Part shown: positions 8,276 to 16,438 of the stretch, in pieces
Numbering within the stretch: the stretch's first letter is position 1
How the letters are laid out: the number at the start of each line of letters is the position of its first letter
Assembly: GCA_022614805.1 (NCBI GenBank)
Contig: JAKEHY010000025.1
Span: forward strand, 5,098 to 69,097
Length of the DNA: 64,000 nt
Reading direction: 5' to 3'
Origin: Candidatus Zixiibacteriota bacterium
GTDB lineage: Bacteria > Zixibacteria > MSB-5A5 > DSPP01
Position numbers and translations under genes: made by a program
The notes under the pieces: model-generated
Told to the model about the DNA's origin: nothing
The model's input: only the letters and a program-made list of their open reading frames with translations
Database searches by the model: none

Positions 8276-9034
8276 TCAGCACGGAAACGGCTCCTGCAAA
8301 AAGACGGCTTGCACTTCCAAAACCACGTCCGCGCCGGAGGCCTGCCCGTCGCAGTTCACATCGCAGGAAGCCCCTCCCGGCGGCGGCATGCTTTGAAACA
8401 CACAGTTTATCAAGAGCACAATGTCCGCCGCGCTAAAAGCCAAATCCAAATTGAAATCTCCCTTCGGGGCGACCGTGATGACGCCTTTCACGAAATTGAC
8501 CGGCAAATCAACTATGGGTCGGAGGCTGGTAAAGTAACAACCCGGCTGGCCGGCTATCATGGCGGAATCCAGTTCAAAGGTTCCCCCACCGCCTCGAATC
8601 GTGTCAAATTTGATTTCCCACACCGCCTTGCGGACCGCATTGGGCGGCTCCGTCTCCAGGTCAGACCCATCATACCCGGCTGCAACTATGAACGAATCCG
8701 GACTTTGACCGTCATACCGGCTGAAATTGGTCGCACTATAGATTCTGAAAGAGGGGGTCAAGGAATTTATCACCGAGCCAAACGTCAGGATGCCAGAAGC
8801 GTTCCTCCGCAAAGTGCCGTAAGCTCCGCCAATGGTTGTAACCTCCTTCAATGTCAAAACCAGATAAGCCAGCGAGTCCTTGTTCGTGATGAAGACCTTG
8901 ACGGTCATATAAGGACTTCCGGCGCCGGGTGCCACGGTTTTGGATTCCAGAATGATGGAGTCCCGCGCATCCGGCTGGGCCCAGCCAATGCCGGTTAAAA
9001 TTAATAAAAATGCAACCACCAGAATGGTCTTCAT
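8276..9034 (-). CDS. Exported paralog with dockerin-like tail
   Basis: The 252-residue product starts at ATG 9034 with GGAGGGAG as ribosome binding site. The signal peptide MKTILVVAFLLILTGIGWAQ differs from that of the two following genes, while the mature protein has the same family domain (DARDSIILESKTV, VKVFITNKDSL, KAVWEIKFDTI, GTFELDSAM, VNFVKGVIT). The C-terminal module has calcium loops DFNLDLAFSAAD and DVNCDGQASGAD and ends in PFPC. It is the second gene of the four-gene operon (13 bases after the previous stop, 11 bases before the next start). Confidence 0.85.
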   Translation of the reverse strand: MKTILVVAFLLILTGIGWAQPDARDSIILESKTVAPGAGSPYMTVKVFITNKDSLAYLVLTLKEVTTIGGAYGTLRRNASGILTFGSVINSLTPSFRIYSATNFSRYDGQSPDSFIVAAGYDGSDLETEPPNAVRKAVWEIKFDTIRGGGGTFELDSAMIAGQPGCYFTSLRPIVDLPVNFVKGVITVAPKGDFNLDLAFSAADIVLLINCVFQSMPPPGGASCDVNCDGQASGADVVLEVQAVFLQEPFPC

Positions 9035-9047
9035 ACTCCCTCCTCCC

Positions 9048-9824
9048 TTAGCAGGGAAACGGCCGCTCATTGATCGCGAACTCTATTTCAAAGACCACGT
9101 CCGCGGCGGAAAGTCGCCCGTCGCAGTTCAGGTCGCAGGCACCGACCCCAGCAGGCGGCGTCATTTCATTAAAAACGCACAAAATCGTCCAAATGATGTC
9201 GACGGCGGTTATCCTTCCATCCTCGTTCATATCTCCTTTGTCGTAGGCCACCGTTATGACGCTTTTCACAAAGTTGACCGGCAAATCCGCGACCGGCGAA
9301 ATCTTGGTGAAATAACACCCCGGCTGACCCGACACTACGGCGGAATCCAGTTCAAAAGTTCCGGGGTAGTTGTAGGTGATGGCCGAGTCGAATTTGATTT
9401 CCCACACCGCCTTGCGGACTCCATTGGGCGGCTCAAAGGTGTTTGGGTCGGTCCCATCAGCCCCCGCCCCGATTACGAATGAATCCGGACTGATACCGTC
9501 ATACTTGCTGAAAATGGTCGCCACACCGTAGCGGAAAGAGGGAGTCAAGGGAGTGATGACCCCGGTAAAAGTCCGCGGATAACCCAAAATACCATAGACC
9601 CCGTTGTAGGTGGAAACTTCCTTCAGGGACAAAACCATATAGGCGAGCGAATCCTTGTTGGTGATGTAAACCTTCACATAAAGATAAGCGGAAGTATCCG
9701 TCTCCCCCCGGTGCCCCGGCTCCACGGACTTCGATTCCAGAATTATGGAATCCCGCACATCGGGCTGCGCCCAAACCGTTGTTCCAAGAAGTAAAAAGCA
9801 ACCTGCAATGAACAACTTTTTCAT
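9048..9824 (-). CDS. Exported paralog with dockerin-like tail, first gene of a four-gene operon
   Basis: The 258-residue product starts at ATG 9824 with AGGAGG seven bases upstream. The signal peptide is MKKLFIAGCFLLLGTTVWAQ. The family domain (DVRDSIILESKSV to VNFVKSVIT) is followed by a more divergent dockerin-like module (DMNEDGRITAVD and DLNCDGRLSAAD) that still has the four cysteines and ends in PFPC. It leads a run of four paralogs, so any promoter should lie in the 9825-9971 gap, which also holds two REPs. Function unknown. Confidence 0.85.
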   Translation of the reverse strand: MKKLFIAGCFLLLGTTVWAQPDVRDSIILESKSVEPGHRGETDTSAYLYVKVYITNKDSLAYMVLSLKEVSTYNGVYGILGYPRTFTGVITPLTPSFRYGVATIFSKYDGISPDSFVIGAGADGTDPNTFEPPNGVRKAVWEIKFDSAITYNYPGTFELDSAVVSGQPGCYFTKISPVADLPVNFVKSVITVAYDKGDMNEDGRITAVDIIWTILCVFNEMTPPAGVGACDLNCDGRLSAADVVFEIEFAINERPFPC

Positions 9825-9901
9825 TTGAACCTCCTTTTCAACACGGCCAAATTAACTACCCTCCTTCAAACATAATCTATACGCTGCATTGCCCTATTTT
9901 C

Positions 9902-9951
9902 GTAGCCGAGGTTTTAACCTCGGAAGAACCCTCGACTGAAGTCGAGGCTAC
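9902..9951. repeat. Convergent REP pair with two different stems
   Basis: Plus-strand unit at 9902-9923 (GTAG then CCGAGGTTTTAACCTCGG) and minus-strand unit at 9930-9951 (CCTCGACTGAAGTCGAGG then CTAC). They lie between two tandem genes and could act on the message between them. Confidence 0.85.
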
Positions 9952-9971
9952 GGGCGTATGAAAATTCCTTT

Positions 9972-10748
9972 TCAACACGGCCAGGTCAAGGTCACGAAAT
10001 TGTACGTTATCATCGTTATGATGTCCGCCGCCGAGAGTGTCCCGTCGCAGTTCAAATCGCAGGCCGCCCGCCCCGCCGGCGGGGTTTCGCCGCCGAGCAC
10101 ACACCGTATTTCCCAAACAATGTCCGCCCCCGTCACGCCATCGCCGCCCAGATTCAAATCCCCCTTTATGCCAACCGAAAGCACCCCCGGCCGAAAGTTC
10201 ACCTCCACGTCTAACGCCCGGATGCTGGTGAAGTAGCTGCCCAGTTGACTTCCGAAAAGAAAGGCCTCGCTGATGAGCATCTCCCCCGCCGTTGCGGAAG
10301 AGGCCCTGAACTTCAACGCCCAGACCGGCGTCCGGGCGGAATGAGGCGGCCAGTTGGTGGCCGGGTCAACCCCATCACCACCGCCGGGCAACTTAAACGC
10401 ATCCGGGCTGACATCGTCTACTGTTGCGCCCAGCGCCGTGAAGAACGAGCCGAAAGGCGTCAGGGGGCGCACGATGCTGCCAAAAGTCAACTGGCCGGTG
10501 GCGGTTCGGTTCAAAAGGGCATATCCTCCACCGGAAATGGTCCGCGTGGAACAGTTCAGCACCATATAGGAGAGCGAATCCTTGTTGGTGGTGTACACCA
10601 GCACCTCAAAGGCCGGCGTTCCGGGCGGTGTTCCAGCCAACCCGGATGCCACCGCCTTGGATTCGATGATTATCGAATCCCGCGGGTCCTGTGCCCAAGC
10701 GGCTGTTGCGGCGAGCAAAAACATAAGAGCAAGCTTTACGCTTTTCAT
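9972..10748 (-). CDS. Exported paralog with dockerin-like tail ending in WPC
   Basis: The 258-residue product starts at ATG 10748 behind AGGAGG; its signal peptide (MKSVKLALMFLLAATAAWAQ) resembles those of the operon downstream. The family domain (DPRDSIIIESKAV, VYTTNKDSL, TPVWALKFRAS) is more divergent than in the others. The dockerin-like module has loops DLNLGGDGVTGAD, with a slightly altered first calcium loop, and DLNCDGTLSAAD. It keeps the four cysteines but ends TWPC instead of PFPC. A REP pair separates it from the four-gene operon, so it may be transcribed apart. Confidence 0.8.
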   Translation of the reverse strand: MKSVKLALMFLLAATAAWAQDPRDSIIIESKAVASGLAGTPPGTPAFEVLVYTTNKDSLSYMVLNCSTRTISGGGYALLNRTATGQLTFGSIVRPLTPFGSFFTALGATVDDVSPDAFKLPGGGDGVDPATNWPPHSARTPVWALKFRASSATAGEMLISEAFLFGSQLGSYFTSIRALDVEVNFRPGVLSVGIKGDLNLGGDGVTGADIVWEIRCVLGGETPPAGRAACDLNCDGTLSAADIITMITYNFVTLTWPC

Positions 10749-10936
10749 ACGACCTCCTGTGGGGTTAAAAACCGGCCGGAAACAAAAAGCGGGCAACATT
10801 CCGCCGTCGGCAAAGAACAATGCGACCGGCAGACCTGCCCGTTCATTTTACGCTTTTCCTTTCCGGTAAAAGCTAATCCGCCGGGAAGGGCGTGTCAAGA
10901 GATATTACTGTCATAATTCTGCCTTACCCCTTCTTC

Positions 10937-11013
10937 GTAGCCGGCACTTCCTTGCCCCGAGCATCGTCGCGGGGAGTGCCGGGGGAAGAACCCTCGACTA
11001 AAGTCGAGGCTAC
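10937..11013. repeat. REP split by an insertion in its loop, plus an inverted REP
   Basis: The unit at 10937-10983 has GTAGCCGGCACTTC, then about 25 extra bases (a small palindrome CTTGCCCCGAGC...GCGGGGA), then the closing arm GTGCCGG. A normal minus-strand unit follows at 10992-11013 (CCTCGACTAAAGTCGAGG then CTAC). The insertion sits exactly at the hairpin tip, so the stem can still form. Confidence 0.8.
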
Positions 11014-11036
11014 GGATGGAGGCTACCAGGTCCGGA

Positions 11037-12611
11037 CTAACACGGAAACGGCACTTCCCGAAAGATGGCGTCTATCATTGAGACGACGTCGGAGGGGGAG
11101 CCGTACCCGCTGCAGTTCACATCGCAGGCCCATCGGCCGGCCGGCGGAGGCTGGTCCGCGAAGTTGCAATTGATGATGAGCACCAAATCGGCGCCGGAAA
11201 GGGCTCCGTCGCCGTTCAAATCCCCCTTGCGCAGCGAAACGGCAAAATCAAGCCGGCAGTTGGAAAAAGCCCCGCACAAATCCCGCACCTGCAGGGTGGC
11301 CGACTGCAAACCGGTTTGCGACCCGGCGGGCGTCCACTGCGCCAGACCGGAGGGGGAAACCGAAAATCCGGCCGGGCCGGAAACCACGGAGAAAAGCAGA
11401 TTTCCGGCATCCGCCAAATCGGCATCGGCGGCGGAAAGTTGCCGGGAGAAAGCCGTGCCGGTGTCCGCCGTCAAAACCTCTCCCGGGCAGTCCGTAAATG
11501 CGGGGGTGGCGTTTGTGACGACTAACTGGAATTGAGAGGTATCCGCCAGCGGCCCCGGACTGCACGAGCCGAAAGCATCGGAGGTTTTGATTTGAATCGT
11601 CCGTGGGGAAATGCCAACATCAGCGCAGCCGGTTGGATACGACCAGCTTCCGTTCGAAGCCACCGTTCCCGGCCCGCTCAATTTCGAAAAGACAAATCCA
11701 TCCCCCGCATCCGGGTCGGAGGCGTTTATCTGGTTTGTGGCCGTCTGCCCGTGCGAAACCGTAATGACGTTTTGCTCCGGCGAGGAGGAGGGGCGGGTGT
11801 CTTTCACCTTGAGTTGGAACGAGCAGTCGGACGGGCTTCCGGAACCGGGGGTGAAACGCACTCCCACCGATATGTTCCCCGTATTACACGCCCCGGAAAA
11901 GCTGTACATCCCCGTATTCGGGTCTATCGTTCCCGGGCCGGAAACCATAGACCAACTGCCGGTCTGGCCGCAATCGTCGAAATTGTAAGATGCCGGGCGG
12001 CCGTACAAAACCTCGATGGGGGAATCCGGATGGGGACAGCCCAAATCGCAGAAGGGAGCGGACACCGCCACAATACCCCGGACGAAATTCGCTTCCACCG
12101 GCTCTCCCGCTATGGAAACAAAACCAACCTGATTGTCAAAAATCTGGGCCGAGTCTATTTGCACCTCCCCTGCGGGCGCCCGTACGGAGTCGAATTTCAG
12201 TTCCCAGAAGGCTTTTCGAGTTGGATTGGGCGGTTCGGCCGTGCTCGTGTCTCTCGGGTCCCAAAAGGCCGACCAAACGGCCGAATCGGGATTGGCGCTG
12301 TTTACAAAAGGAGAAAATACCGGATTATCGCCCAACGTGCCCGTAAGCCGGTTGCAGGTTCCGGCAAACGTGCGCGGATAACCGAGAACGACAAACGCCG
12401 CGCCGTCGATGGTGCGAATTTCCACCGGCAGGGTGAAATTGGCCAGGGTGTCTTTGTTCGTTATGTAAACTTTGAGCGTGAAAGCGGGCGAACCGACAAG
12501 GCCGGGGCTGATAGCCTTCGATTCGACAATCACCGAATCCCTTGGGTCGGGCCCCTGGGCGAAGGCGAAATTGGAACCCGCAATCAACAATACGGCAACC
12601 ATCCTTTTCAT
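11037..12611 (-). CDS. Exported multi-domain protein: family domain, Ig/cadherin-like repeats, dockerin-like tail
   Basis: The 524-residue product starts at ATG 12611 (signal MKRMVAVLLIAGSNFAFAQ). The first 180 residues are the same family domain as in the tandem paralogs (DPRDSVIVESKAI, VYITNKDTL, KAFWELKFDSV). Residues of about 190-455 form three immunoglobulin-like or cadherin-like repeats, with patterns such as VSGPGTIDPNTGMYSF, DPDAGDGF and a He_PIG-like stretch FSVSPSGLAQWTP. The dockerin-like module (DLNGDGALSGAD, DVNCSGYGSPSD) carries four cysteines and terminal PFPC. It is the largest member of this paralog group and lies upstream of the others. Probably extracellular; ligand unknown. 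Confidence 0.8.
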   Translation of the reverse strand: MKRMVAVLLIAGSNFAFAQGPDPRDSVIVESKAISPGLVGSPAFTLKVYITNKDTLANFTLPVEIRTIDGAAFVVLGYPRTFAGTCNRLTGTLGDNPVFSPFVNSANPDSAVWSAFWDPRDTSTAEPPNPTRKAFWELKFDSVRAPAGEVQIDSAQIFDNQVGFVSIAGEPVEANFVRGIVAVSAPFCDLGCPHPDSPIEVLYGRPASYNFDDCGQTGSWSMVSGPGTIDPNTGMYSFSGACNTGNISVGVRFTPGSGSPSDCSFQLKVKDTRPSSSPEQNVITVSHGQTATNQINASDPDAGDGFVFSKLSGPGTVASNGSWSYPTGCADVGISPRTIQIKTSDAFGSCSPGPLADTSQFQLVVTNATPAFTDCPGEVLTADTGTAFSRQLSAADADLADAGNLLFSVVSGPAGFSVSPSGLAQWTPAGSQTGLQSATLQVRDLCGAFSNCRLDFAVSLRKGDLNGDGALSGADLVLIINCNFADQPPPAGRWACDVNCSGYGSPSDVVSMIDAIFREVPFPC

Positions 12612-12684
12612 TTTAACGCCTCTCCTTTCCGATGGAAGTTAACCATTTTTAATCCGGGGTCAACGAATAAAATTCCAATTCGTC

Positions 12685-12821
12685 GCAGCCGAGGTTTTCC
12701 TGTCCCGACTTGTCCCGAGCTTTGTCGAGGGAGCGGAGTCGAGGGAAACCTCGGAATTAACCTATTTTTGGTAGCCGAGGCTTTAGCCTCGGAATTGACC
12801 CTCGACTTAGGTCGAGGCTAC
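12685..12821. repeat. REP cluster: one split by an insertion, one intact, one inverted
   Basis: 12685-12754 is a GCAG unit with arms CCGAGGTTTT and AAACCTCGG separated by about 45 bases that contain TGTCCCGAGC...GTCGAGGGA. An intact unit is at 12771-12792 (GTAG then CCGAGGCTTTAGCCTCGG), and a minus-strand unit at 12800-12821 (CCTCGACTTAGGTCGAGG then CTAC). Confidence 0.8.
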
Positions 12822-12905
12822 GATTCAAGGGGCTGCCATTTTTGTGAAGATTATGACGGCGGTCAGACACGACTTTGACAAAATTGCCGATATTCTCCAG
12901 CGACG

Positions 12906-13145
12906 ATGAGCCTGCTTTTCAAAAACAACCTCCCCCGGGCGCGGAAGTTTTTCATCGGCGCAACCTTATTCTTTTCCGGCTGGACGGTTTTGAACGCCGC
13001 TTCGGCTTTGCAGTTTAACCCCCTCTGGGAATTCAACTGGCTGGCCTCGCTGGCCGTTTTCGGAAAGGCGTGCGGCTCCAGCTTCAGCTGGTGGTTGACG
13101 GAAAAACGGCTGAAAAAACAGACGCAGCCACAGGTATTCGTTTGA
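12906..13145 (+). CDS. Possible small membrane protein, unsupported
   Basis: A 79-codon frame with one hydrophobic segment (about residues 17-31, FIGATLFFSGWTVLN) and a second weaker one, ending in a basic tail (EKRLKKQTQ). I do not recognise a family. There is no clear ribosome binding site before the ATG, and its neighbours are REPs and non-coding DNA. It could equally be a chance frame. Confidence 0.25.
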   Translation: MSLLFKNNLPRARKFFIGATLFFSGWTVLNAASALQFNPLWEFNWLASLAVFGKACGSSFSWWLTEKRLKKQTQPQVFV

Positions 13146-13482
13146 AGGGTTTGAACTTATCCAGCCTGCATCTGCCAGCGGGCCGATAGTCTAAACCTTA
13201 TTGCAAAATGCAACACCAAGTATGAAACGGTTTGCAACTGTTTTAACCCGTTAAGCTTAAACTAATTGCGGACAAAAGTGACGGTTTTTGGCGGTTTTCG
13301 CCTGCAAAAGATGAAAAAATTCTTTCTAATCCTTTTGTTTTTTCTCTGTTAACGGAAATTTTTGCAACTATCACATTCGGGTCACATTCTTTTTTAACTT
13401 GCGCAAGGCCGGATGAATCGGGCTAAGTGCTTGACGGCACGAGAATTGCTTTTTGTCAACATTCGCAATTGGTTTGAAAAGT
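13146..13482. other. AT-rich non-coding region
   Basis: This stretch of about 340 bases is clearly more AT-rich than its surroundings and holds no convincing reading frame. It leads into a structured RNA-like element and two terminators, so it may contain the promoter for that RNA, although no clean -35/-10 pair is visible. Confidence 0.5.
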
Positions 13483-13563
13483 TTGGGAGAGTGGTGCCGC
13501 GCTGGTATTGTACCCCAGCCACCTGACGTTAGAGTCGGGCATCCCCCCTCCACCACTCCCCAA
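13483..13563 (+). ncRNA. Putative structured RNA with a three-way junction
   Basis: The ends pair in a long helix: TTGGG (13483-13487) with CCCAA (13559-13563), and AGTGGTG (13490-13496) with CACCACT (13551-13557). Inside are two hairpins: GCTGG/CCAGC around 13501-13519, and CCTGAC/GTCGGG around 13522-13539 with loop GTTAGA. A perfect intrinsic terminator starts nine bases downstream, which argues for plus-strand transcription. It has the size of a tRNA but lacks a T-loop, so I do not call it one. Read on the minus strand, the second hairpin loop would contain CTCTAAC. Confidence 0.45.
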
Positions 13564-13571
13564 TTCAATTG

Positions 13572-13602
13572 AAAAGCCCCGGCGAAAGCCGGGGCTTTTT
13601 TT
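13572..13602 (+). terminator. Strong intrinsic terminator
   Basis: AAAAGCCCCGGC, a GAAA loop and GCCGGGGC followed by seven T. It directly follows the structured RNA-like element. Confidence 0.85.
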
Positions 13603-13637
13603 GCGGCACTAAAGTGCCGCCTGCGGACTGGCTATTG

Positions 13638-13666
13638 AAAACCCCGGCGAACGGCCGGGTTTTTTT
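13638..13666 (+). terminator. Second intrinsic terminator
   Basis: AAAACCCCGGC(GAAC)GGCCGGG followed by seven T. It lies 35 bases after the first terminator. Confidence 0.7.
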
Positions 13667-13830
13667 GTAGGGGCGAACCTTGCTTGCGGTGAGCGAAGTC
13701 GAATCCGTGTTCGCCCTGTAGGGGTTTGCCTGCCCGGCCAGGGATTAATCAAACCCCTACGACAGACAAAACTATGTAGGGGCGTATCTTCAGATGTGCC
13801 CGATAAGGGGAAACCGCAGGTTTCCCCTTA
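13667..13830. repeat. Group of GTAGGGG-type palindromes, two with loop insertions
   Basis: Four units in a row. 13667-13717: GTAGGGGCGAACCT and TGTTCGCCC separated by about 27 extra bases. 13718-13760: arms GTAGGGGTTTG and ATTAATCAAACCCCTAC, split by CCTGCCCGGCCAGGG. 13776-13801: GTAGGGGCGTATCTTCAG then ATGTGCCC. 13806-13829: AGGGGAAACC then GGTTTCCCCT. They end at the stop codon of the endolysin gene. Confidence 0.75.
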
Positions 13831-14220
13831 TTTTTTTCCTACCTGTATGTGAATGTGCGGAAACCCCTCTCCCCGGTCGTTGGCCAGAATGGCCCAGCCG
13901 GGGAGCTCGTCCCACCAGGTTTCAAAATAGTTCCACAGCGCTTCGATTTCCTCCGGCCTTAAATCCCGCGAGCGGAGGTCAATCGCGCGGCAGGGGGTGT
14001 CCAGATGGGCGCTGGGGCGGACGCGCCCGGCCCAGGCGAAAAATTGGGGATAAAGTTCCTTTTGTTCCTCTTCCGTGCGCCAAACAGAGGTGACCAAAAG
14101 TTCCCGCCCGAATTTTTGCTGAAAGAAAAAGTCCAGCTCGGCCGCGACGGCCCGCAGGCGCGGGTCGGTGGCGTTAAGGTTGTAGAATTGGCTGCGCAAG
14201 GTGTCGTGTTTGAATTGCAT
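13828..14220 (-). CDS. M15-type peptidase, probable phage endolysin
   Basis: The 130-residue product fits the compact D-Ala-D-Ala carboxypeptidase/L-Ala-D-Glu endopeptidase fold (M15, VanY/Ply type) used by phages to cut peptidoglycan crosslinks. The zinc ligands are visible: SAHLDTPCRAIDL supplies a His and an Asp, and FPHIHIQV near the C-terminus supplies the last His. SVWRTEEEQ is the typical first strand and helix. There is no signal peptide. A GGGAG site precedes ATG 14220. It is the last gene of the minus-strand phage-derived group, where an endolysin is expected. A holin partner is not certain (see 21484-21807). Confidence 0.75.
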   Translation of the reverse strand: MQFKHDTLRSQFYNLNATDPRLRAVAAELDFFFQQKFGRELLVTSVWRTEEEQKELYPQFFAWAGRVRPSAHLDTPCRAIDLRSRDLRPEEIEALWNYFETWWDELPGWAILANDRGEGFPHIHIQVGKK

Positions 14221-14288
14221 AGTCTCCCTTTCAAGGTTGACCCCACCCCTACCCCTCCTTTTAGGGGAAGAGAATTGTTTTGCCCTAT

Positions 14289-14368
14289 GTAGGGGTTTGA
14301 TTAATCAAACCCCTCCGGGCGAATCTTGTGTTCGCCCCCAAAGGGCAGACACACCGGTCTGCCCCTAC
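14289..14368. repeat. Three GTAGGGG-type palindromes
   Basis: 14289-14316 is the GTAGGGGTTTGATTA palindrome with a CCTCC end. 14317-14338 is GGGCGAATC/TTGTG/TTCGCCC. 14343-14368 is GGGCAGAC...GTCTGCCCCTAC. No gene lies in this gap. Confidence 0.75.
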
Positions 14369-14376
14369 AAGGGCAA

Positions 14377-15408
14377 TTACCAGGTAAACTGCCAGTTGGA
14401 TTGATTCGGGACGGCCAGCGTGCGTTTGGCGATGGGGGTGGCGGAGAGGTAAATGGTGAATTCGTATTTCGTGGTTGACGGCGTCAAACTCGAATTCGGA
14501 TACAAATCGAGATACCAGTAGCCGGAGGAATTGGTGGAAGCCGCCTTGAGATAGGGCGAGATTACGATGGAACCGGCCTTCAAGGGGGAGGTTTTAATCT
14601 CCGCCGTGACGGTTACCCCCAAAAGCGAGTCCGCCGAAAGGCCGAAAACCCAGCCATAGACCCGGCAGAGGGATGGGCTGGATGGGGTTCCGGGGTCGAA
14701 CAACGTGCCGGAGTAGTTTTTCGAGGTTGCACCCGACACAATCAGTGTTTCCGGAGCGGTAAAAATATACCCCGGCTTGAACAGCCGGACGAAGTAGTAA
14801 CCGGAGTTCAAATTGAATTTGATGACGCCATTCGCATCGGTATTCCCGATGACCTGGGTGGCCAGCTGGGTGGAAGAATCGACTACCTGCACCTGTACGC
14901 CGGCGATGGGAACGGAACCCTGCTTCACGTTGACGGTGACCGGATTGGAGCCGACACCGAGCGTCAAAACCTGCGCAATCGTATCGGAGGAGGCGACGTT
15001 CACCTCCGGGTAGGCCGAAGTGACGGAATAGGTGAACCAGCCTCCCTCATCAAAATTATGGGAAGCCCGCCCGCCGTTTTTCCAGATTAAAACCCGGACA
15101 GCGTAGCCGCCGGTCGAACCATCCGTTTTGGAAGCCCGAAAGGCGCGGCGGAAATTCCCCGGCCAGATTCTGTCGGTTGAGAAAGCGACGAAGGTCGATT
15201 CGAAAAGACTTCCCTGATAGAAGCGCCAGTAGGCAATGGAGTCGCCGTCCGTCTCTTTCAGCCCGAGCGAGTCGTGGAAGTTGCCATAAAGATAAAGCGT
15301 GTCCCATTTGACGCCGCTGGAGTTGCGGAACTGGCCCCATAAATCGGCGCGGGCGGAAGTGGACAAACCAGTTAAAATCGCAAGCACAAAAAGAATTTTT
15401 CTGAACAT
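14377..15408 (-). CDS. Exported protein with a carboxypeptidase-regulatory-like domain
   Basis: The 343-residue product has a signal peptide (MFRKILFVLAILTGLSTSARA). Residues of about 150-235 look like a carboxypeptidase regulatory/CnaB-type beta-sandwich (PVTVNVKQGSVPIAGVQVQV, NTDANGVIKFNL, YYFVRLFKPGY). The N-terminal part has DGDSIAYWRFYQGS and similar beta-rich segments that I cannot assign. The C-terminal part (SSGYWYLDLYPNSSL) looks like another beta-sandwich. It is transcribed with the phage-derived genes but the signal peptide is unlike a virion protein, so it may be a host surface protein or a moron gene. Confidence 0.6.
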   Translation of the reverse strand: MFRKILFVLAILTGLSTSARADLWGQFRNSSGVKWDTLYLYGNFHDSLGLKETDGDSIAYWRFYQGSLFESTFVAFSTDRIWPGNFRRAFRASKTDGSTGGYAVRVLIWKNGGRASHNFDEGGWFTYSVTSAYPEVNVASSDTIAQVLTLGVGSNPVTVNVKQGSVPIAGVQVQVVDSSTQLATQVIGNTDANGVIKFNLNSGYYFVRLFKPGYIFTAPETLIVSGATSKNYSGTLFDPGTPSSPSLCRVYGWVFGLSADSLLGVTVTAEIKTSPLKAGSIVISPYLKAASTNSSGYWYLDLYPNSSLTPSTTKYEFTIYLSATPIAKRTLAVPNQSNWQFTW

Positions 15409-15426
15409 AGTTCTCCTTTGAAAAGC

Positions 15427-15507
15427 CCGACGCTGAAGCGTCGGCTACCAATCCGGGCCAGACCCAAAATGGTAGCCGCAATATGGTAGCCGCGACTTCA
15501 GTCGCGG
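15427..15507. repeat. REP cluster with a half unit
   Basis: Minus-strand unit at 15427-15448 (CCGACGCTGAAGCGTCGG then CTAC). A half unit (GTAGCCGC) starts at 15472, followed 14 bases later by a full unit at 15486-15507 (GTAG then CCGCGACTTCAGTCGCGG). This is another case where a 5' half copy precedes a full REP. Confidence 0.8.
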
Positions 15508-15520
15508 GTCTTCTCCCGTT

Positions 15521-16111
15521 TCACTTTTTCAACAGCCGGTTGCGCCTCGGGGAGGCCCCGCCCGAGGCCGGGGTGTAATAAACCGTGACCCGCACGTGGT
15601 CGACGTTGATTTGATTGTTGCCCGTTTCCTCGGAGGTGTATTCCATCCAGACCCGGAAGTTGGCGTTGAAAAACTCCGCGGCCGACCAGCTCCGGCCCCA
15701 CGTATCGTTGGCGGTACAGCCGGCCGGGAAACAATAGTAGGCATCCGTTGTGCCGGTCACATCGTTCGTTTTGACGGCCGTAAAGCTGGTGCCCCCGTTC
15801 CAGGACAGGGCGCAACTGACCGTGACGGGCAGCCCGCCCGTGCCGGAACGGGCCATCTCCCACTCGACTAAAATCCCGTTAATCGTGCCGCTGATGCCGG
15901 AAAAATTGAAATCCCAGCAGGCCATCGTGTCGCCGACCGTTCCCTCGACGGCGTCGGCATCGTTGGAGGAAAAAACGTTGGCCGGGCTGGTGAACTGCCC
16001 GACCGCCGTTGTCGGATCTTTCGGGCCGGTGTCGTCCGCCCGCGCAAGCGGCGCGTGCAAGGCCAGACAGAAAAGCACCCATCCCAGGCCGCACAGGCTA
16101 ACTTTTTTCAT
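15521..16111 (-). CDS. Exported beta-rich protein of unknown function
   Basis: The 196-residue product starts at ATG 16111 with AGGTCC as a weak ribosome site. The signal peptide is MKKVSLCGLGWVLFCLALHAPLARA. The mature part is beta-rich with patterns seen in jelly-roll surface proteins (GTINGILVEWEMARSG, WNGGTSFTAVKTNDVTG, NQINVDHVRVTVYYTPA). The C-terminus is basic (SPRRNRLLKK). It overlaps the end of the preceding small gene by 14 bases, suggesting coupled translation. I do not recognise the family. Confidence 0.6.
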   Translation of the reverse strand: MKKVSLCGLGWVLFCLALHAPLARADDTGPKDPTTAVGQFTSPANVFSSNDADAVEGTVGDTMACWDFNFSGISGTINGILVEWEMARSGTGGLPVTVSCALSWNGGTSFTAVKTNDVTGTTDAYYCFPAGCTANDTWGRSWSAAEFFNANFRVWMEYTSEETGNNQINVDHVRVTVYYTPASGGASPRRNRLLKK

Positions 16112-16358
16112 CGCCGGGGACCTCCTTCGGCTGTTCCACGGATTTTCCGGCCCGCTCGAGCATTTCCAAAAAAGGCCGGAGAATCTCATCCTTGGAAGTT
16201 TCGTTCCGGAAAAGTTTGTGTTTCAACTCGATGGTTTTCAAGGCGTCGGCGGCTTTCAGCTCGAGGCTGCCTTTTTCCACCATTTCCAGGATTTTTTCGA
16301 GGAGGATTTCAAGATAGGCCAGGTCATCGGCCAGTTCCTTCGGTTTTTGGTTTTGCAT
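16098..16358 (-). CDS. Small coiled-coil protein in the phage-derived group
   Basis: The 86-residue product is almost wholly alpha-helical and charged, with heptad-like spacing (LAYLEILLEKILEMVEKGSL). It has no signal peptide or membrane segment. It lies between a phage-type gene and an exported protein, and its end overlaps the next start by 14 bases. Small helical proteins of this kind are common in phage structural clusters, but no function can be given. Confidence 0.55.
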   Translation of the reverse strand: MQNQKPKELADDLAYLEILLEKILEMVEKGSLELKAADALKTIELKHKLFRNETSKDEILRPFLEMLERAGKSVEQPKEVPGDEKS

Positions 16359-16438
16359 AATTTAAAACACCTCACCCTTTGTCCCTCTCCATAGGATGGA
16401 GAGGGAAACGGGCAGCCACGGAGGGCTGCCCCCTACGT

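Noticed and set aside
13371-13568. 65-codon frame on the minus strand over the structured RNA
   Set aside because: It has no ribosome site, and the paired bases explain the sequence better than coding does.
14377-15408. Tail-spike assignment for the exported protein in the phage group
   Set aside because: It has a Sec signal peptide and a carboxypeptidase-regulatory-like domain but no trimeric shaft or receptor-binding motif.
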